Positions 1 to 11,460 of a stretch of 64,000 nt of DNA are shown one piece after another. The stretch spans positions 12,429,391-12,493,390 of the forward strand of contig OZ025212.1 of assembly GCA_964019055.1 (NCBI GenBank). Reading direction: 5' to 3'. The position numbers were made by a program, and so were the translations under genes. The notes under the pieces were generated by a model. The model saw only the letters and a list, made by a program, of their open reading frames with translations. It had not been told where the DNA came from and made no database searches. How positions within the stretch are numbered: position 1 is the first letter of the stretch; each line of letters opens with the position of its first letter. Origin of the DNA: Anthopleura xanthogrammica. Taxonomy: Eukaryota > Cnidaria > Anthozoa > Actiniaria > Actiniidae.

Positions 1-3000
1 ATCGGAATTTTCCACGTGTTGTCTGTTTTCATTATCCTTGGCATCGGTGCAGACGATGTCTTTGTTTTCCTTGACACATGGCGAGGATCAGATGAAAGAG
101 GATTTCCAAACTTAGCAGCCAAACTTTCCTTCGTGTACCGCAGAGCTGCAAGCGCCATGTTTATAACATCCATCACAACAATGGTAGCCTTCACAACCAG
201 CGTGTTTTCACCTCTTCTCGGAGTTTCAACCTTCGGGATTTTCTCTGCTTTACTTGTCTTTGTTAACTTCTGCTCGGTTGTGACATTCTTTCCAACTGTT
301 GTCGTTACGTATGAGCTCTACTGGAAGGACTGGCATTGGAACTGCATATCTATCTCAGGATGGACTGAAAAGGATTCCCGCGAAAACCGTATGGAAATTG
401 AAACAGTTGAACAGGAACCTCACTGGACCGAAAAGTTCCAACAGCCTCACAAACATGTCGTCAAATTCCTTGGTGGAACCTTTTACTACAAAGTTGTTGG
501 CCATAAAGTTGTTCGCTGGATCATCTTGTCCATTTTTGCCATTATTATTTCTTTCTCCGTCTTCTATGCGATGAAGCTAACACCAGATGAAGATCAGGTA
601 AGTTTTGACGTTACAAAAATAGTTTATTCTCACCATCATAATGTCTGGTCACTTTTTGAGTAGGAGGACCACAATTTGCCTGGCATGTTTGCCACGACTG
701 TCAAGTTATTAACTAGTTGTAAGCCAAGAAAATAAACGAAAAAATAGAGGGTTTTTTTTTTTTTTTTTACTTTTTTTCACTGAAAGATCAAATAGATACA
801 AGCACTCTATATGGCATATTCTTCACGACTTTCAAGTTATTTACTAATTGTAAGCCAAGAAAATAAACGAAAAAATATAGGGTTGTTTTTTTTTACTTTA
901 TTTCACTGAAAGATCAAATAAATACAAGCACTCTATATGCTGGTGCTTTCGTTCATGCATTCCCTTCGGCATGCAGAATCTCAAAGGAAAATAGACTCTG
1001 TTAGCAGGAAAGTTCATGCCATGGAAACTGTTGGATTTGCGAACAGTGGTCGACCATTCATGGCGATTGTTTTCCTGCTCGCCTTGTATTCAGTTTTATT
1101 AGCCACTTCTTAAACTAAACCTTTCACGTTATCTGCTCATTCCCGATATCTTCTAGATCGATCCATTATTGGACTTCCGTATGTATAATCAAGCTTTTGT
1201 CGATTCCGAACTTGATTCGATACTATCTCTGAATCAGTAAAAAAGGAAGAAATAAAGAAAAAACAATTAAGTATCGGTTACTTCTATTTTAGAATGAACC
1301 CAAAATAGAGTGGGAGAAGTTGATAAGATTTGGAAAGTACGAAGCAGTAACGAAAACAAAAGGCGCGCCATCATCATTCTAAGATTAATGGCTATTCATT
1401 TTCCGTTCTTCTCAAGAAATTTCTCAATTTAGTAAATCTGTGGCCTTAAGACTTCGTAAATTAGATCAACACCAATACATGCTTTCCGTAATTCATGGTT
1501 CCTTTTAACTTTAATATTTAAGAAAAATTCTAATAGGTTCTCTAAGGGCTTTTAGTTTTTGTCATTTGGCCATTAATCTTCTTAATATTTAAGATATTTT
1601 TAATGGTTCGTATTAATTTTTTTTAACTTACTTTTTGCCTTTAGGATCATAGGTTTTCTAAGGGCCATTTAATTTTTGTCATTTGGCCATTAATCTTCTT
1701 AATATTTAAGATATTTCTAATGGTTCTTATTAAGGTTTATAACTTTTTTTTGCCTTTAGGATCATAAATTTTTGATTTTTTGATCATTTTGAATACGTGT
1801 AACACGAATTACTTCAAGAAGCAAGCCCCCCCAGCCCCCACTCCCCCCCCCCCCCCCCCCCCCGAACGAATAATGCACCTAAGGACTTAACGTATAGTCC
1901 ATTAATAGCATGTCATTTTGTAGTTGATTAAATGTAGACCACTGGAATCCTTGTCGATTATTCTGTCCTTTGGTCATTTGACGTTATTATTTATTTATAT
2001 ATTCCTTGTCATTTGTCCTCATTTCTCTGAAAGATCCTTCGCATGTTCATACTTTTATAGACAAGTATAATTTGAATTTTCCGAATGTCTTATTTTTCTA
2101 ATTTTCTTCTTCCTTGTTTTCTTTCTTTGGCTGTCAGAATGGTGCCATTTTGTCTTTGACTGAAAAATAGATAATTCAAACATTTCGAGAATTCAAATTT
2201 TTCTGATAATAAATCTTTAATTTGGTTAACGAGCTCTTTCTTTAAGGAAAATATTTGTTTCTTCGTGTCCCTCGGGCACTTTTGAACTCTTTAGTTTTTA
2301 ATTTTCAAGACCGTTGTTTTTGGAATTATGAAAGGAAGGTCTAAACAATAACCACACGCGATCTCAACTCAAAGTCATACCGGCGATTTAGTGATCAATT
2401 ATTGCCTATATTTATGAAAACATCATAAACAAAGTACTACATGTTTCCCATGCCTTTTTCTTCCAAAGGTGGCCGTGTGGGGCAAGGGTACTAATTGGTA
2501 CAGCATCAGAAAACTAAGACAACTGGCCTTCAGGCCAAGCCAAGAAGATAAGGTGATTAAAGTCAACCTTATCTGGGGATTAAAGCCACAGAACAGGGAC
2601 AGCTGCCATTATACTGATTATAAATGTAAAGGAAAGACTGTGTTTGACCAAAGTTTTGATCTCAATCCGCCACCTTGTCAGATGGCTCTTCTGGTAAGTT
2701 CTACGTGAATCATTGCCTCGTCTTTTATTCATAATACCCGTGTATTCCCTCCATATCTTTGTCCTTGTCCTTGTCCTTGTCCTTGTCCTTGTCCTTGTCC
2801 TTGTCCTTGTCCTTGTCCTTGTCCTTGTCCTTGTCCTTGTCCTTGTCCTTGTCCTTGTCCTTGTCCTTGTTCTCAAAGTCCTCGTTTCTTCAATTTTCAT
2901 CATCCCTACTTTTTACAAATGTTTTAAAACTACGTGTCTGTATTCTCTTTAAGGAATTTTGTCAAGAAATCAGACAGATGCCTAAAGAACTAGTCGATAA

Positions 3001-5455
3001 GCTCAGGATCCGTCGCAATGCAGTTACTGGAGAAATTGAAGCACATTGCTTTGCCGGAACAATGAATGATTTTCTAAAGGTATCAACAGCTCACCTAAAG
3101 AACAAACGTTAACTGATATTTGCTCCTAGATTCAATAGATATTTTTTTCGCCCTACTTCCTCCCCTCTTTTCCTTCCTTCCTTCCTTCCTTCCTTCCTTC
3201 CTCTCTACCTACCTTCCTTTCTTTGCCCGCATTTCTTTTCAGTTGTGACTTTTTCTTCATTTTTTTTATTTTTTATTTTTTAAGTAAAGTTATTCAGTAA
3301 ACTTCGTGATGAGCTATTCTGATATTAATTATTTTCGGTCTGCATTTCAAGGTCGAAGGCAGCAAGTCTGTGTACCCCAACAGCACCGACTTCACATTGC
3401 CAGTCACAGCAGGAAAGGCCAAAACATTGATGCTCCGTCATCCTCGTGTATATGACATGACCAAGCTAACAGACACATACTACAGATACTATGAAGTCAT
3501 GCTGGGATTCTGGTTGACAAAAGGGAACAAAACGTACAGTAGCCATGACTACATCACGTACAGCAGGCTCCTGGGAGGGGCTCTAGATAAGACAGAAACG
3601 GCTAGAAAACCAAACTTTGATGGTAAGTGTATTTTCCCTTAGAAAAAAAAAATAATTTGTCCAATCTTTTTCTATGTAGTTTTTGAGATTTTTTAAAAAA
3701 TTGGGATACCTGTGGTGATACAATAATCCAGTTGAATTCTTTGTTGCTCATTGTTGGCCTCTATGTTGTGTAGGATAATGATTTGTTCCAGTGAAGGTCC
3801 ATGAAGAACTTCAAGGTGCATATTTTTATTGTTTACAAATTCAAGAAAGGTCTATTGGGATGGCCAATGAGGCGAGCAGGAACTAGGGACTGGAACGAGC
3901 GACTTTGTATTCTTCTCGCTCCTCCAAGAAATAGAAACTTGCATAGAAACCTTGAAGTAACATTTTCTTTTGGGTTTCTTTTTTATAGGCAATCGTTTTG
4001 GCAACAGGTTGCTGTTTGCATCGATAGAAATCAACACAACAATGGTCCCAACGAGGATTGGTCATGTGGAAGGGCTCGCTACCTATGACCACTGGGAAAA
4101 CTTCATGAATAATAAGGTACGCTACTGGAGTCGAATAGTACGACACTAGAAAAGCTTTCATTACCTTCGACTTTGAATCAGTAAATTGCACGAGCGTTGG
4201 ATGACCGTGCCGTAAACGTAATGGTGCGCGTCCAGTGAGATAACAGCCGCGCGCAATGCAACCAAAGTTTTCCATAATAGGTACCAACCAATCAAAGGCG
4301 GTTTGCCATGCTGCAACCATATTTACAACTATAGAGGCTTTGCAACATCACGTGATGGCAACCATGACATGAACCAGGAACAATGGAATCTGGTCTAATT
4401 TATCTGGTTTACAACAAAAAGAATTAAATTTCCCAGGGGAAAATATGAGACTCTATTGTTGTGCCTCCTGTCATTGCTGCCGTCACGTGATGGTGCAAAG
4501 TCTCTCTATTAACCAATCACAGGGTATTAATGTTGGTCTTCTGATGATTGTCACAAGAACATAATCAAATTTTTTTCACTCCAGATGAAAACAATGCCTT
4601 CCTCGTGTCGTAATGGGTTCCAGGCCACCCCGTCAGCCCACAACGCGTGGCACTGGATGAAAGTACAAGAGGTAATAATAAATTAATAATAGTTTATTTA
4701 TTTATAGTGCGCAAATATCAACTGAGTGTTTTTTCAAATGAAAGGTATGCAGTTTCAACCGTTAAACGTAATCTAACTATCAAAAATAATTTCTTTCCCA
4801 GATTCTTGCAAGCACAGCTGTCCGAGGAATCTTAATGAGCCTGGGTCTAGCTATCGGGCTTCTGACCTTGATGACAACGAACTGGATTGTGGGATTGATG
4901 GCTGGAGCTACAATAGCTTGCATAACAGTAGGTGTGGTTGGATTTATTCCAATGATGGGCTGGAAACTAGGCGTTCTTGAGTCTCTGAACCTAACTCTTG
5001 TAGTTGGGCTCGCTGTGGATTATGTTGTTCACTTAGCAGATGGTTACGTTCGTTCGCCTCTCCATTCTCGACAAGAAAAAGTCAGAGAATCTCTTGGTAG
5101 TGTAGGGATATCTGTGCTGTCGGGTGCATCTACAACATTAGGAGCCTCTGTGTTCATGTTGGCAGCCAAAATAGTCTTTTTCTTCCAGTTTGGGATTTTC
5201 ATGTTCGTAACGATTGGACTCTCTATTTTGTACGCTCTGTTCTTCTTCACAACCCTGTTAGCTTTGATAGGCCCCAATGGAAAGACTGGCTCGATTCTCA
5301 CAATCTGGGGATTCCTTAAGTCCATGTTCTGTGAGTCGAAAGAAGAGAAGGACACCCCGATGTTGTGTGATCGATGCGGAAATAGAATAATACCCAACTC
5401 ACCCGAGAGGTTAGTATATGGAGCCACGTCCACGTCTTACACGTCCGCTGTGTGA
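1..5455 (+). CDS. Dispatched-like RND-family membrane protein (3' part, 5' end outside window)
   Basis: Seven exons join in one frame: <1-597, 2469-2693, 2954-3079, 3352-3622, 3989-4116, 4585-4671 and 4802-5455 (stop TGA). Every junction has GT/AG ends and matching phase, giving 695 residues of an open-ended protein. Residues 14-19 carry a GxxxDD motif (GIGADD) in a hydrophobic helix, and the last exon has a second GxxxD motif (GLAVD, about residues 547-551) followed by a run of membrane helices. This paired arrangement is that of Dispatched, a sterol-sensing-domain/RND transporter that releases lipid-modified Hedgehog using a cation gradient through the helix aspartates. The segment between exons 2 and 6 is Cys-containing and non-hydrophobic, as expected for the second extracellular loop. 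The upstream helices and first loop lie before position 1. A Patched-domain-containing paralogue is the main alternative; the DD pair favours Dispatched. Confidence 0.82.
690..947. repeat. Direct tandem duplication, about 120 bp x 2, in first intron
   Basis: The block starting with 'gtaagccaagaaaataaacg' (about 720) and running through 'caagcactctatatg' recurs immediately downstream (about 850-940), differing mainly in the length of an internal poly-T tract. It lies in the Dispatched-like intron between exons 597 and 2469. No coding content is seen. Confidence 0.8.
1540..1775. repeat. Direct duplication, about 120 bp x 2, in first intron
   Basis: Two adjacent copies share 'tttttgtcatttggccatta', then 'cttcttaatatttaagatat', then 'tgcctttaggatcata'. 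Same intron as the duplication at 690-947 but an unrelated sequence. A C homopolymer follows at about 1846-1863. Confidence 0.75.
2759..2870. repeat. (GTCCTT)n hexanucleotide array, about 18-19 copies
   Basis: Near-perfect GTCCTT repeats fill the intron between exons 2693 and 2954 of the Dispatched-like gene. The period is a multiple of three, so all six frames stay open and give false low-complexity ORFs on both strands. The array ends 83 bp before the next acceptor. Confidence 0.95.
3170..3203. repeat. (CCTT)n microsatellite
   Basis: About eight CCTT units in the intron before the exon starting at 3352; the flanks are pyrimidine-rich. Confidence 0.85.
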
Positions 5456-5704
5456 CGTCATGGTAACTATGACAATGGCATGTGATTCCAGAAGCTCAGT
5501 CAAAATGAAGAGTGAAGCTTTTGCAACAACATTTTCCTAGAAATAACCTTAAATAGAGAGGATCTTTCTGATTTATTGGCAGAAATTGTAGAAAATTGAC
5601 AGAAATTTAATAGTAGTTTCTTGAAGAATCCTAATATATACAATATTTAAATAAGCGCTTTTAATAGATTTTTAGAATTTAACCTTTTATTAGCTAAGCT
5701 AGTT

Positions 5705-6130
5705 AAAAGTCGTTTTATACAAGCTTACTTCTGATTGGCTAAGCTTCACAGTTGTAATACAAGCTTGGTTCTCGTTGCCTTAGCTTTACATTCATTGTAT
5801 AAAAGCTTTATTCTGATTGGCTAAGCTTGATAGACATTGTATAAAAGCTTTCTTCTGATTGGCTAAGCTTTACAGTTGTAATACAAGCTTGGTTCTCGTT
5901 GCCTTAGCTTTACATTCATTGTATAAAAGCTTCTTTCTGATTGGCTATGCATGATAGACATTTTATACAAGTTGCTCTTGATTGGCAAAGCTTTACAGGC
6001 TAAGCTTGCTTCTGATTGGTTAAGCTTTACAGGCTAAGCTTGCTTCTGATTGGCAAAGCTAGCTTTACAGCCCAAGCTTGCTTCTGATTGGCTAACCTTA
6101 ACAGTCATTGTACACAAGCTTGCTGCTTCT
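5705..6130. repeat. Degenerate tandem repeat with recurring TCTGATTGG and AAGCTT
   Basis: Directly downstream of the Dispatched-like gene, units of roughly 25-60 bp built from 'aagcttgcttctgattggct' are reiterated about nine times, with a higher-order duplication of about 120 bp (5745-5830 resembles 5870-5940). ATTGG, an inverted CCAAT box, recurs in almost every unit. No coding potential. It could be a decayed minisatellite or, less likely, a clustered CCAAT regulatory region. Confidence 0.8.
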
Positions 6131-6494
6131 GACATCACACGTCGATAGATTAATTCAAATTTGTGTAGCAATCATTTTTTTAGTATTTAAAATCCTAAAG
6201 TTTTGATAACGTTTGAGAGATGTGGAGTGTGGAATTTGTCCAACATTTTATTGTCACAATTTCTTAGTTATTTTTGAAGAGTTATCAATTTATTAGAATG
6301 AAAGAAAGAATAGATGGATAGATAGAAAGATGATGCATGCATGGGTGAAATCACGGATGGGTGGATATATATCAGTAGAACAATAGACTTATAGATGGAT
6401 ATATATACAAGTTAAAAGAAATAATGAATGAGTGGGTGATCTTCTGCAGATGCGTTGATAAACCCCTTGCAGCTCAATGTAGAAGGCAAAACAA

Positions 6495-6630
6495 TAGACC
6501 CCTTTCACGTGACGTCATAGCAGCTCAATTTGGAGGACAAAACAATAGGTTCCAATTCTCAGGAGATTGAAATTCTTTTGTTTTGTCCTCCAAATTGAGC
6601 TGCTTTGATGTCACGTGAAAGGGGTCTATA
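6495..6630. mobile_element. Foldback MITE, family A (full copy)
   Basis: The ends are inverted copies: left 'tagacccctttcacgtgacg', right 'tgtcacgtgaaaggggtcta'. Inside, 'gcagctcaatttggaggaca' and 'tgtcctccaaattgagctgc' are also inverted, so nearly the whole 136 bp folds into a hairpin. No ORF, so it would be non-autonomous. Related copies lie at 20190, 21025, 44727, 53941 and 57562. The arm holds overlapping CACGTG and TGACGTCA motifs. Confidence 0.85.
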
Positions 6631-6889
6631 TTTCTGAGATAGCTCCACAGATATACTATATATACTATATATTAATATTATTATCACCAAAATAAGGTCT
6701 CGACACAAAGAGCGCTGGCGCTACAAGTGTTGTTGATTAGCGATGAATGCAGTTTGTATCATTGCAGGATTCCTAGACCTTGCATTATCGTATTGTCTAA
6801 GACTGATCTTGATATAGTTAGCATCTACAGTGAAAAGGAAATAATGAAATTTTTGAATCAAAATACAAAAAACTTTTCACGGTCATTTA

Positions 6890-7071
6890 GAGTGCGAATC
6901 GAAAAACCTTGGGCACCTAGAAATATTTCAAGAATGTTTCTTAACCAATCAGAAGCGTTATTGTTATCTTTCCATCATCTTGTGGTTAAGGAGTCATTTC
7001 TGATTGGCCAAAGAACAATAGAACATTCCTGGAATATTTCTAGGTGCCCACGGTTTTTCGATTCGCACTGT
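6890..7071. mobile_element. Foldback MITE, about 180 bp
   Basis: Left arm 'agtgcgaatcgaaaaacc' followed by 'gggcacctagaaatattt' is matched in reverse complement at the right end ('aaatatttctaggtgccc' then 'ggtttttcgattcgcact'). The arms exceed 40 bp with few mismatches. The central part carries inverted 'aaccaatcagaa' and 'ctgattggcc'. No ORF. Confidence 0.85.
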
Positions 7072-7639
7072 AAAATTTTTTGAGACATTGTTTACATTTG
7101 AACATACATTTGAACAATCGATAGTCTAGTCATTCATGGCTCCGACTCAGACAATAGAGAACCAATCACCGTTGCAGCAGTTTTCCAGTGGAATTCTAAT
7201 CTTGTCCCACAAACAACTACACACAGTATCTTAGTTTTTAGAGTACTACAAGGATTACGAGCCCAATCTTATTTTATTTTCACAGAACAGTAAACACAAT
7301 TGAAACAAATCATAATGAATTTTCCGCGATCCCTTTACAAAGTTCTGAGAATTTGTTGAGCTTGTGGGACATAGCAACGGTAACTAAGGGGAGTTGGAAC
7401 CATGAATTGAAGGTTAACGTCAATATTATAATACTTTGTTTAAAATTCTTCTCACTAAGACATGAGTTCGCTATTTAATAATAACAAGTTATTTAGATGT
7501 AAAATATTATTAGTGTAAAAACCACAGCTGGGTCCAAAAGTAGATCTGCACGTAAAACATTTTCTGCTGTGTCCTTCTCTAGGGAATTGTGTTGTTATAG
7601 GTCTGTGTTAGAAATCAATAGACCTCTCGCTCGGGCGTA

Positions 7640-7815
7640 TTTTTTTCCCATTTCAGACTACGTATTTTTGCGGAGGTAGGTTGGGAGGGAGGGAGGATTA
7701 TTTTTTATTTGAGTTGTATCCATATTTAAGTGTCTTCTCATGCAAAACCGTTAAGCAAAGAAATAATATATACTCAAGGGGATGACATGTGGTCTGAAAT
7801 GGGAAATATTAGTAC
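7640..7815. mobile_element. Dispersed repeat, family B
   Basis: Outer arms 'cccatttcagac' and 'gtctgaaatggg' are inverted. The core with 'gagttgtatccatattta', 'gtcttctcatgc' and 'aagcaaagaaataat' recurs at 54655-54830, 55865-55995 and 58725-58890, with a fragment near 50985. Probably a non-autonomous DNA element. Confidence 0.75.
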
Positions 7816-8282
7816 TCTGGTATCTATTGAAAGGATACATTTCAATTGACCGTCTGCATGTTGGTTTGTTTGGACCCGGAAGTAAACTACAAGTTTAAAT
7901 TTCCTGTGAGCTGTTTGCTAGATATTAAAATAAATAAAAGCAAACTTGTGTTTATATTGTAAAGAAGCACAAGAAAAATAAAAGAATAAACGGTAATTCC
8001 AAGCATTAAAATCAAGTAAATGATTTCCCGGCATCAAAAATAAAATATAGAAATTTATATCGCACTTCCTAATAAATGTTCCATTCCTACTAAGGCATTG
8101 GTGAGAGAACAAGATATGTTCTTTTGAAATCCTCAAGAAAGAAGCCTAATATTCAAATTTTTAGCTTAGTTTGCAAATGTTACGAAAACAAACTTTGGGT
8201 GAGCCCGCAATACTTTACTGCTAACTCGTTTCTTAAAGAACCATCAAACAGTCACCAAGGAGGGGAGGGGCATGAGCGACTT

Positions 8283-8461
8283 AACCTCCCACCCCCCCCC
8301 CCCCCTGCCCCTGCACATTCACGCTTTTACACTAGGCAAAAAATGATTTTCAGTTATATGTTGCCTGAAGCATTGAAATGACTTTAATGCAATACATATG
8401 TTGCAATTGCCCCTCAAAACCGCGTCACTGGAGGCATTCCCCCGGACATTCCAAGATTACC

Positions 8462-8492
<31 letters not shown>

Positions 8493-8500
8493 ACACACAA
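8283..8500. repeat. Poly-C tracts and (CA)n
   Basis: C homopolymers at about 8291-8305 and 8461-8478, the second running into a short (CA)n tract. Length may be unreliable in the assembly. Between the Dispatched-like gene and the carbonic anhydrase nothing else is seen except the elements listed separately. Confidence 0.8.
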
Positions 8501-8745
8501 AACTCTGTTCCGCAGTCCCTATAAAAGCATGACATTCAAAGATCAATTCGGGTGATACATAACGAGAGATGGTTTGGCAAATTCATATTTATTTGCTGTC
8601 TCTCTTGTTTACAACATTTCTATAGATTCTAAAAGCCTTCATCTCGGCTACAAATTACAACTATACTTCCTACTTCCCTCGATCATTCGTTCTTGTCAAG
8701 ATCAGAATTACGAGAGTTTGTTTCTAATTTTTCTCGCCAAACGTT

Positions 8746-9531
8746 TCACTCAAAAGAAGCCTTGACGTTGCGTCCACTGCCATCCATGACTGGTCTGTAG
8801 TTGTCCACTATACATCCACCATCGTTGGCCTTGAGTGAACGGAACTGCTGCATCTGATTCTCCGATGCGTGGATTGGCTCCTTGAATACGAACCAGGAGA
8901 CACTTTCATAGCAGGGAGGGGTGGTGAGGGAACCACTGTAGGTCCAGTAGTCTTTAGTGTTACTTGGTAGCATCGACGATAAGTCGAAGGGAACCTTAAG
9001 GTCTTGTTTGTCGCCAATATTCTGAACTTGGGGGATCAAGTCTGTGATCGTCTTTAGACCAGCACTTTCACCACCAATTTGCACAAAGGCACCAAGCACA
9101 GCCAGGCCATTCTTACTCGACGCCGCTTCGCCAAAACTGCTGAAGAGATCTGTGTTCCAGTGAACAAGGTGAAGCTCTGCAGGAAAGGCTTTTCCATCCA
9201 GCAAATGCTCCGAGCCACTTCCAGATGTCTTTCCCCAGTGGAAATGAAACTGCTCAAAGCGGTAGTTATGCTCCAACGGCCCACCACTCAAGTTATTCCC
9301 TTCACTGGTCTTGCGCGATATGACCAAAGAGTAGCCATTATTGGTGACATTGAAGTCGTTTCCCGGGCTGTATTGGATTTTCAAGGGCTTTATTTTAAGT
9401 GCGCTGTCATGATGAGCATCATGCATTTTGATGTCGATCGGTGATTGGCGTGCCCCGGCAGCTGCAGGGAAATCCTTGGCCCATTTTGAAGGCCCGTTAT
9501 TAGGACCATAACCCCATTTTGGTGCAGCCAT
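8746..9531 (-). CDS. Alpha-carbonic anhydrase, cytosolic type
   Basis: One uninterrupted ORF of 261 residues, about the length of vertebrate CA II. It would interconvert CO2 and bicarbonate at a zinc site. The three zinc ligands are present: His96 and His98 (FHFHWG) and His121 (ELHLVHW). Thr203-Thr204 (SLTTPPC) match the Thr199/Thr200 pair of CA II, and the N-terminal W-Y-G...QSPIDI signature is intact. No signal peptide, anchor or acidic tail, so cytosolic. The proton-shuttle position (His64 in CA II, NNGH) is Tyr67 here (NNGYS). The whole CDS is one exon; a pyrimidine-rich stretch ending in CAG directly precedes the ATG on the minus strand, which suggests a 5'UTR intron rather than a bare retrocopy. 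Animal CA genes usually have introns in the CDS, so this gene structure is unusual. Confidence 0.95.
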   Translation of the reverse strand: MAAPKWGYGPNNGPSKWAKDFPAAAGARQSPIDIKMHDAHHDSALKIKPLKIQYSPGNDFNVTNNGYSLVISRKTSEGNNLSGGPLEHNYRFEQFHFHWGKTSGSGSEHLLDGKAFPAELHLVHWNTDLFSSFGEAASSKNGLAVLGAFVQIGGESAGLKTITDLIPQVQNIGDKQDLKVPFDLSSMLPSNTKDYWTYSGSLTTPPCYESVSWFVFKEPIHASENQMQQFRSLKANDGGCIVDNYRPVMDGSGRNVKASFE

Positions 9532-10874
9532 CTGAATTCAAAAAATTACCAATGAATTAATAATTTCCTAATACCAGTAAACCTCTATGCACTCATGCAT
9601 TAAAACAAAGATATGGAACAATATTTGGAACTTTTCAAAAAAACTACCATAAGAACCTTGAGCCTGTCCAGTTGTTTGAATTCTTACTACGCATGCTCGA
9701 CAATTTTCCACAGGTAGCCCAAGACCACGTGATGCAGTCGAGAATCATAAACAAAAAGTGAAAGACCAAGAGCATTTTAATAATTCTAGGTTTCCCTAGT
9801 ATGGGCTTCTGTAATTGAAAAAGTACGCTTCAAACTTACTGTCCTGTCCAAACACAAAACGAGAATATTTACACAGGAAGAAACATTCAATGACGCTACT
9901 TAATTTCACAAATTGTTTCCGAAAATAAGGTCCTTGACCATAAAATGTTCGGTTTTAACCCTCCGGCGATCGATCGTTTGATGAAGTTCAAACCATGTCA
10001 TCTTAACCAGCAGTTTTATAGATTTTTCTCGGCCTTCGGTGTTGTGTTATTATATACAGAAAAAGTTACCTATTTTCCACATATTCTTGTTCCTCAAAAC
10101 CTATTGTATTTGATCAACAATTTCGCTCAAAGCCGATTACTTAAAGTTAATCTCTTTGCATTTTCCCTCGCTACAATACCGTCAGCTATTGCTGATGGAG
10201 TAATATGATCTTCACGGTTCGAGCAAGCAAGGCCTCGGATTTGCATGAAATTTAAGAATTCTATGTTCGCTTGCTTTTTCGGTTTCCATTCTGATGCTAA
10301 GACGTCTCTGATAAACTACAATTGCACAGAATAAGTCTTCCAAAATATAATTATTATGTATAAATGTAATTTCGCTATTCATAACATCTTTACCCTAGCA
10401 CGGATTTTTCTCGGTGTTTACGTTATAAACATTATAACCTCGAATCCAGATGTTCACATCTAGGAAAAATTTTAGAAATCTTTAAAAAAATGCGTCGGTA
10501 TTTTTGTACGACAAAAAAGAATTAAAATTCTGCATTATAAATGTAAGCTTCGTTTATTTCTTACTTACGATAATTTTTCGTTCTTCGTACAAGAAAAAGC
10601 AGCTTGACTTTCAGTTCCTTCGTCGAGCTGTTCTTGTCTATACTAACTAATGATTTGTGTTGAGCATATGTGGGCTCATACAGTTCTACACATGGAAAAA
10701 TTTGCATATTGGTACCAGATGTGGACGGCCAATAAAAGCGAATATCACTGAAGGCGCACAGTCTCTATGTAAACCCAATGAAACACAAAATTAAATTTAG
10801 GCAAACATTAATTTCGAGACAAAAATTAAAAAAACAATTCGCTCATCGAAAACTCTTCCGTTTGAAAAAGTCTA

Positions 10875-11460
10875 TTCTGTAAAAGTAAAGCTTTGTGAAA
10901 TAGATACTTCGGATGTTGAAGAAAATTCGGAAACTCCGAAATTTACCGTCGCCATATGCATGTAACTATTATTATCAAAATATTTTTTGTAATTTGAAAA
11001 AAAAAACACAATCGGATTTAATTTCGCCAAAAAAATCCAATGTTAATCATGGCAAGTTGGATGTTATGAGCTGTTGCTATAAAAACAAAAACTTCAGCCA
11101 GGTGATCTGAGAAAAAATATTAGCCAATCATGCAGATTAGAGAAAATTTGCAAAACTGAGGCGTCATCCTTAGTCGCCCGGCGACTCGGGAAACCGATAT
11201 TTCTTTATTTTATTTTCCCACTAATAATAAATATCATAGTGAATGTGTACAAAATATCAAAAAGTCTCCTAAAAATCTAGATTTATCTCAAATATAAACT
11301 TAAAGAAGTCAATTTTCGGAGGCTTCATGACACTTCAATTTTGCAGTGACGTCATTTTTACGTCACTATCTCAGATCAGCTGGGGAGGCAAACTGGAGAC
11401 ACCCATTTTTCAAATGAAGTAGGATTTTGTCGAGTGATTTACTTAGTCTATTAGTTTACT
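10875..11460. repeat. Dispersed repeat R1, copy interrupted by a MITE
   Basis: The segment beginning 'gtaaaagtaaagctttgtga' and ending near 'taggattttgtcgagtgatt' matches 17645-17905, which shares the start, the middle 'ggcaagttggatgttatgag' (there 'agcaagttgaatattacgag') and the end. The 11098-11383 element is absent from the second copy, so this copy was interrupted after the family amplified. Confidence 0.75.
11098..11383. mobile_element. 286-bp MITE, family C (TIR CCAGCTGATC)
   Basis: It starts with 'ccaggtgatctgag' and ends with 'ctcagatcagctgg', an inverted terminus of about 14 bp. The body, including 'atattagccaatca', 'gaaaatttgcaaaactgagg' and 'cagtgacgtcatttt', is closely matched at 53967-54250. 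It has no ORF. Insertion inside R1 is shown by the uninterrupted R1 copy at 17645-17905. Confidence 0.85.

Noticed and set aside
2580..3112. Arg-Thr, Leu-Val and Ser-Leu repeat ORFs
   Set aside because: They cross the (GTCCTT)n array inside an intron of the Dispatched-like gene.
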